Below, piece after piece: positions 60,181 through 64,000 of a stretch of 64,000 nt of DNA. The translations under genes and the position numbers were made by a program. The stretch covers positions 1 through 64,000 of the forward strand of contig DBYY01000007.1 in NCBI GenBank assembly GCA_002311025.1, read 5' to 3'. Source of the DNA: Candidatus Proelusimicrobium tauri. GTDB taxonomy: Bacteria; Elusimicrobiota; Elusimicrobia; Elusimicrobiales; Elusimicrobiaceae. The first letter of the stretch is position 1, and every line of letters starts with the position of its first letter. Under the pieces are notes generated by a model. The model saw nothing but the letters and a program-made list of their open reading frames with translations, was not told the DNA's origin and made no database searches.

Positions 60181-60663
60181 ATGGGAAAATTTATTTGGCG
60201 TTTATTTATTTTGATGGTTATCTTTATTGCCGGTCTATTAGTCGGTAATATCGTTGCGCCAAGACAAGTCTTACAAGAAAAAGATATCGTAGGCATTGTA
60301 AAAGTAAAAACTTCTTTAGATTTAGAAAAGGAAGAAGATTTTGCTACTATCACCCAAAGTCAAAACTTTAAAGAAGTTTATCTTGCCTTTTTAAAAGAGT
60401 CTTATTTAGCGGCGAAAAAAGAATATGAATATCAATTACAAAACATTACAAAAAATCCGCAAGACATAAAAAATTTTGTAAAAGCCCAAAAAAATTATTC
60501 TACCATTGTCAGTTATATAGAACAAAATTATCCGCCTGAAGTAGAACCCGTAAAAGAAGAAATTAATGAAGAACAGAACCAAGAAAATGTTTCTCAAGAA
60601 AATGAGCAAGAAGAAGAAATAAAGACTTTAACAAAAGATTCTACGACCCAAGAACCTAAATAA
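60181..60663 (+). CDS. Single-span membrane protein, acidic tail
   Basis: A 160-residue protein: one N-terminal helix (6-22), a helical coiled-coil-like body (35-115), and a Glu/Gln-rich disordered tail. The family is not recognised. The mRNA may be leaderless. It ends at a bidirectional terminator. Confidence 0.6.
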   Translation: MGKFIWRLFILMVIFIAGLLVGNIVAPRQVLQEKDIVGIVKVKTSLDLEKEEDFATITQSQNFKEVYLAFLKESYLAAKKEYEYQLQNITKNPQDIKNFVKAQKNYSTIVSYIEQNYPPEVEPVKEEINEEQNQENVSQENEQEEEIKTLTKDSTTQEPK

Positions 60664-60683
60664 AAAACAAATAGATTTCAGTA

Positions 60684-60718
60684 AAAAATATCCCCTAATT
60701 TTTTAGGGGATATTTTTT
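60684..60718. terminator. Bidirectional terminator
   Basis: A 15-bp stem AAAAATATCCCCTAA (60684-60698) with 60703-60717 and a TTTT loop, between the convergent anchor-protein and gpmI genes. Confidence 0.9.
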
Positions 60719-60729
60719 GTTAATCTTTT

Positions 60730-62277
60730 TTATTTAATGAGGCTTTGTGCCGTCATTTCTTTTGGTATGGCTATGCCGAGTATTTCTAAAATAGTCGGCG
60801 CAATATCGCTAAGTTTTCCGCCTTCTTTAAGTTGAATTTTAGCGGCATCATCCGCAACATAAATAAATTCAACTAAATTAGTTGTGTGGGCCGTTTTAGG
60901 CATATTTATTTTAGAATCCCACATTTCTTCTGCATTACCGTGATCAGCAGTAATCAAGACGGTATAACCTTTTGCTAAAGCAGCACGGGCGACATCTCCG
61001 GTGCATTTATCAACGACTTCAACGGCTTTAACTGCTGAGTTAAAATTACCGGTATGACCGACCATATCGCAGTTTGCGAAATTTAAAATAATTAAAGAAT
61101 ACTTTTCTTGATTTATTTCTTCAATGGCTCGCGCGGCAACAGGAAAGGCGTCCATTTCCGGATGGTCCGCGTAAGTTGCGGGGTCAAAAGTTCCTTTAAT
61201 TTCAATTCTGTCTTCCCCCTCAAAGGGTTTTATGGCTTTACCGTTAAAGAAAGAAGTTACGTGTTTGAACTTTTGCGTTTCGGCAATTCTTAATTGTTTT
61301 AAGCCGGCTGCGGAAATAACTTCCCCGAGTAAATTATTCATACCGCCGCCTTCACTCATCGGCGAAAGAGCATTAAATTTAAAACTATCATAATACTTCG
61401 TTAAACCGCAGAAAACAATTTTAGGACGGCGGGTTCTTTGACCGGCAAAATCATCCTCCACAAAAGCACGGGTAAGTTGTATTGCTCTATCCTGACGGAA
61501 ATTAAAGAAAATAATACTATCGCCGTCTTTAACCCCTTTATAATCGCCTATAACCATAGGCGGTATATATTCATCAACCATTTTGTTGCCGTCGGGTGTT
61601 TTTAGATTATCATAGGCATATTTTATGGCTTCTTCGGCAGTGTTTACATGATGACCTTTCCCGTCAACAATTAAGTCATAAGCATCGCTGGTAAGTTGCC
61701 AAGTTTCGTTTCTATCCATAGCATAATAACGGCCCATAAGCGTAGCAACTTTACCGATTTTATATTCCGCTATTTTATCTTCAAGCATTTTTAAATACCC
61801 CAGCGAACTTGTCGGCGGAGTATCACGACCGTCGGCAAAAAAGTGAATATAAACTTGTTTTATACCTTTTTGGGCGGCGTGTTTTAAAATTGCGTAAAGG
61901 TGGTCTTGATGGGCGTGAACGCCTTCATCTTGAACAAGGCCCATAAGATGTAATGCACTGTTATTTGCTAAACAATTATCAATTGCCGCTTTGAAAGCCG
62001 GCGCATTATAAATTGAACCGTCTTCAAAGGCATCTTTTAATCTTTTAAGTTCCTGAACGACAATTCTGCCTGCTCCCATATTTAAGTGCCCAACTTCCGA
62101 AGACCCCATATAACCTTCCGGCAAACCGACTTGCGTGCCTGAGGCCTCAATTAAAGTATGCGGATATTTCGCCATAAAATTATCTATATTTGGCGTCTGC
62201 GCTTTTGCAACGGCATTATAGGAACTGTCTTTTCTTTCCCCCCAGCCATCGCGAATTATAAGAATTACTTTTTTCAT
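60730..62277 (-). CDS. gpmI: 2,3-bisphosphoglycerate-independent phosphoglycerate mutase
   Basis: A 515-residue glycolytic enzyme. IIRDGWGERKDSSYNAVAKA holds the metal Asp, GSSEVGHLNMGAGR the catalytic Ser, and ADHGNAEEM the second metal site. Start chosen at 62277 because AGGAG lies six bases before it; an ATG six bases earlier touches the binding site. The stop of the exonuclease gene overlaps it as ATGA. Confidence 0.95.
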   Translation of the reverse strand: MKKVILIIRDGWGERKDSSYNAVAKAQTPNIDNFMAKYPHTLIEASGTQVGLPEGYMGSSEVGHLNMGAGRIVVQELKRLKDAFEDGSIYNAPAFKAAIDNCLANNSALHLMGLVQDEGVHAHQDHLYAILKHAAQKGIKQVYIHFFADGRDTPPTSSLGYLKMLEDKIAEYKIGKVATLMGRYYAMDRNETWQLTSDAYDLIVDGKGHHVNTAEEAIKYAYDNLKTPDGNKMVDEYIPPMVIGDYKGVKDGDSIIFFNFRQDRAIQLTRAFVEDDFAGQRTRRPKIVFCGLTKYYDSFKFNALSPMSEGGGMNNLLGEVISAAGLKQLRIAETQKFKHVTSFFNGKAIKPFEGEDRIEIKGTFDPATYADHPEMDAFPVAARAIEEINQEKYSLIILNFANCDMVGHTGNFNSAVKAVEVVDKCTGDVARAALAKGYTVLITADHGNAEEMWDSKINMPKTAHTTNLVEFIYVADDAAKIQLKEGGKLSDIAPTILEILGIAIPKEMTAQSLIK

Positions 62278-62855
62278 AAACATCTCCTATTTTGTAAGTT
62301 AAATAAATCTTGCAAGGTTCTTGCCCCCATATCTTTGAACTTAAAAAGAAAATAATAAAAGATTTTCTCCGTCATAATTGTATCAGCCATGGCTCTGTGC
62401 CAACCTTGACTTGAAACACCTAGTTCTTGCGCTATTAAACCTAGACGGTTACGTTTAAAATGGCCGTGTAAACGGGCATATTTTAAAGTATCTAAAATTG
62501 TGCAATTTGGCATAGACTGACCGATTTGCTCAAACTCGTGGCGCAAAAATTTTGTATCGAAATCGGCATTATGACAAATTAAAACATTGCCTTCCAAAAG
62601 TTCTCTGATTTTCGGAGCAATATCTTTAAAAACAGGTTTATCTTGAACCATCTCATTGGTTATGCCGTGTATGGCAATAACATCGGGCATAATAAAAACC
62701 TGAGGGTTTATAAGTGTGCCGTAACTTGCTATCCTTTTTTGAGCGCGGGAAGCAAGAAGGGCAACTTCACAGATTTTACCGCCGGTATCAGGAGTTAAGC
62801 CGGTTGTTTCCGTGTCTAAACAAACAAAAGTAGCATTTTCTATTAAGGTGTTCAT
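62274..62855 (-). CDS. DEDDh 3'-5' exonuclease (DnaQ-like)
   Basis: A 193-residue exonuclease. ExoI FVCLDTETTGL, ExoII CHNADFDTKFL and ExoIII HRAMADTIMT with the DEDDh residues are present. Without a polymerase domain it may be the epsilon proofreading subunit or an oligoribonuclease-like enzyme. Start at 62855 overlaps the stop of the upstream gene as ATGA; a longer start would run into the upstream gene in a different frame. Confidence 0.88.
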   Translation of the reverse strand: MNTLIENATFVCLDTETTGLTPDTGGKICEVALLASRAQKRIASYGTLINPQVFIMPDVIAIHGITNEMVQDKPVFKDIAPKIRELLEGNVLICHNADFDTKFLRHEFEQIGQSMPNCTILDTLKYARLHGHFKRNRLGLIAQELGVSSQGWHRAMADTIMTEKIFYYFLFKFKDMGARTLQDLFNLQNRRCL

Positions 62856-63565
62856 AAGTGATATATAAAAAATCGCATAATAAGCGCAAATATCATTGTA
62901 ATAACCGTTCCGCCGTAAAGACGGTAAGGACAAGTATCTATTACAAAAGGTTTCTTTAAAACAGAACCTGAAAAAGCCCAAGTTAAACCTAGCATATATC
63001 CCCAAAAACTAGGCATAAGTAAAAGCAAATATAAAGTTAAACGATAAAGAGTGCTTACAAAACGCTCGTCAAAAATAGGATAAGTGCTGTGGCAAAAATC
63101 TCTTTTAAAAAGATAAATCAAAACCATAAAAAAATAAGTGCTGACCAAAGAACCTATTAAAATAAAAATAAATCTATCACCCACAATAAAACTTTCCCCT
63201 TTGACGGAAACCAGCGGTGCTACAATAAACAAAAGCATTATTTCTATTGCTTGCCATAGCAAGAATAAAGAAAAATTATACCCGTCAAAAGAACGGGTTT
63301 CGCTAGGGTTTATTTTATCAAGCAAGGCGTGTAAAACTGCCAAAACAAAAATACTTTTTGTTCCGTCTAAACTAATAGAACCAAAATTTATCCAAGGAAG
63401 ATTCAAAAAATTATGGCAGCAAATTAAACCCATTAAAAAAAAGACAACACCGTGAACAAAATAACCGGCAAAAACTTTTGTATTTTTTAATCTGTAAATA
63501 AAATTAAAATGAAAAAGGAAATCCGCAAGTAAATGCGCCAAAACTAAACGCCAAAAAATACTCAT
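62852..63565 (-). CDS. DUF3307-like membrane protein
   Basis: A 237-residue protein with six or seven membrane helices. AHLLADFLFHF and VLHALLDKI resemble the His/Asp pairs of the DUF3307 family, whose function is not known to me. The start MSIFWRLVL at 63565 follows GGAAGT and overlaps the kinase stop as ATGA, so the gene is coupled to the histidine kinase. Confidence 0.75.
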   Translation of the reverse strand: MSIFWRLVLAHLLADFLFHFNFIYRLKNTKVFAGYFVHGVVFFLMGLICCHNFLNLPWINFGSISLDGTKSIFVLAVLHALLDKINPSETRSFDGYNFSLFLLWQAIEIMLLFIVAPLVSVKGESFIVGDRFIFILIGSLVSTYFFMVLIYLFKRDFCHSTYPIFDERFVSTLYRLTLYLLLLMPSFWGYMLGLTWAFSGSVLKKPFVIDTCPYRLYGGTVITMIFALIMRFFIYHL

Positions 63566-64000
63566 AAGACTTCCTCCACAGTAAAGCAGAAACAAGCGCC
63601 GCCTTCCTTATTGTTTTGTGCTTCAATTTTGCCGCCGTGCGCTTCAATAATATGACGGGAAATATTAAGACCTAAGCCATAGCCTTTTTCTTTAGAATTA
63701 CCTTTATTATACTTTTCAAATATCTTTGCAAGTTGCGTTGGGGAAATACCGATACCGGTATCTTTTACAAACACTTTGCCTTTTTTATAAGATAGCGTAA
63801 TTTTGCCTTTTTCGGTAAATTTTAAAGCATTGGAAATCAAATTACTAAAGACTCTTTTTAAAAGTTGTTCGTCGGCATTAACCTTAACATTATTATCTAT
63901 AAGATTTTCTATTTTTAATTGTTTATTGGCTGCTACTGCCTGCTGTTCTCTGGTAACTTGCTCGGCACAATCTTTGAGGTTGAAGATTGTTTTATTTAAC
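63562..64000 (-). CDS. Sensor histidine kinase, C-terminal part (partial)
   Basis: The frame stays open to the right edge, so only the last 145 residues are visible. They form the HATPase domain: N box NLISNALKFTEKGK, G1 KDTGIGISP, and G2 KGYGLGLNISRHIIEAHGG. The sensor and phosphoacceptor parts lie outside the window. No response regulator is seen inside. Confidence 0.9.
   Translation of the reverse strand, partial: LNKTIFNLKDCAEQVTREQQAVAANKQLKIENLIDNNVKVNADEQLLKRVFSNLISNALKFTEKGKITLSYKKGKVFVKDTGIGISPTQLAKIFEKYNKGNSKEKGYGLGLNISRHIIEAHGGKIEAQNNKEGGACFCFTVEEVL

Overview
The window looks like part of the chromosome of an AT-rich, Gram-negative, anaerobic and probably gut-associated bacterium. 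My best guess is the Elusimicrobiota (Elusimicrobium-like). This rests on the very long type IV prepilin-like gene, the lipoprotein, Sec and lipopolysaccharide genes, and general gene style recalled from memory; no marker-gene comparison was possible. No rRNA, tRNA, CRISPR array or insertion sequence was seen.

The main feature is an integrated single-stranded DNA phage of the Microviridae (gokushovirus-like) at 3986-8567. It has Rep (VP4), a 27-residue arginine-rich DNA-packaging peptide, pilot protein VP2, a VP3-like scaffolding protein, major capsid protein VP1 and five further small ORFs, all on the minus strand. It encodes no integrase. It is bounded by two dif-like sites sharing a 19-bp exact direct repeat (3986-4004 and 8540-8558). 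The right-hand site, an XerC-like arm, a 6-bp centre and an XerD-like arm, is a very good bacterial dif, so the window probably spans the replication terminus. Integration splits the phage rep gene. Its last 34 codons lie at the opposite end of the prophage (8436-8540), and on paper, excision across the repeat restores an uninterrupted rep that ends in an ATGA overlap with the next phage gene.

Host regions: 1-3.9 kb holds queH, an exported nitroreductase, an unknown gene, an OmpA-type lipoprotein and a stretch that could fold as a structured RNA. 8.57-9.55 kb is AT-rich, gene-free terminus DNA with palindromes. 9.5-13.8 kb holds a DtxR-like regulator facing an exported protein across an operator, then a 963-residue pilin-like protein with a Cys-rich repeat tail. 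13.9-24.8 kb has two gene sets: a PIN/TRAM-ispD-ispF-lipoprotein-cysS-add run and an rnhB-yraN-purine phosphorylase-flippase run, followed by TauE and OsmC genes. 25-34 kb has lemA-htpX, a K+/H+ antiporter, an LTA-synthase-like sulfatase and a three-domain LplT-Aas protein. 33.6-39.6 kb has a pyrimidine nucleoside phosphorylase, marC, three thioredoxin-fold proteins (the last fused to a CcdA-like membrane domain), a ClC channel and a Cys-containing histone-H1-like peptide. 39.8-46.9 kb has transporters, a flavoprotein, an ankyrin protein, peptide deformylase and an APC permease next to a PTS IIA protein. 47-56.4 kb is an envelope and secretion block (glycosyltransferase 9, waaA, an acyltransferase, secF-secD-yajC, era, pyrR). 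56.4-64 kb has dacB, a DEAD-box helicase, a cation exporter, gpmI, a DEDDh exonuclease and the end of a histidine kinase.

Two themes recur. First, nucleoside salvage: adenosine deaminase, purine and pyrimidine nucleoside phosphorylases and PyrR suggest a scavenging lifestyle. Second, several genes have a -10 box 5-7 nt before the start codon and no Shine-Dalgarno sequence. This pattern predicts leaderless mRNAs, including three divergent gene pairs separated by only 39-45 bp.
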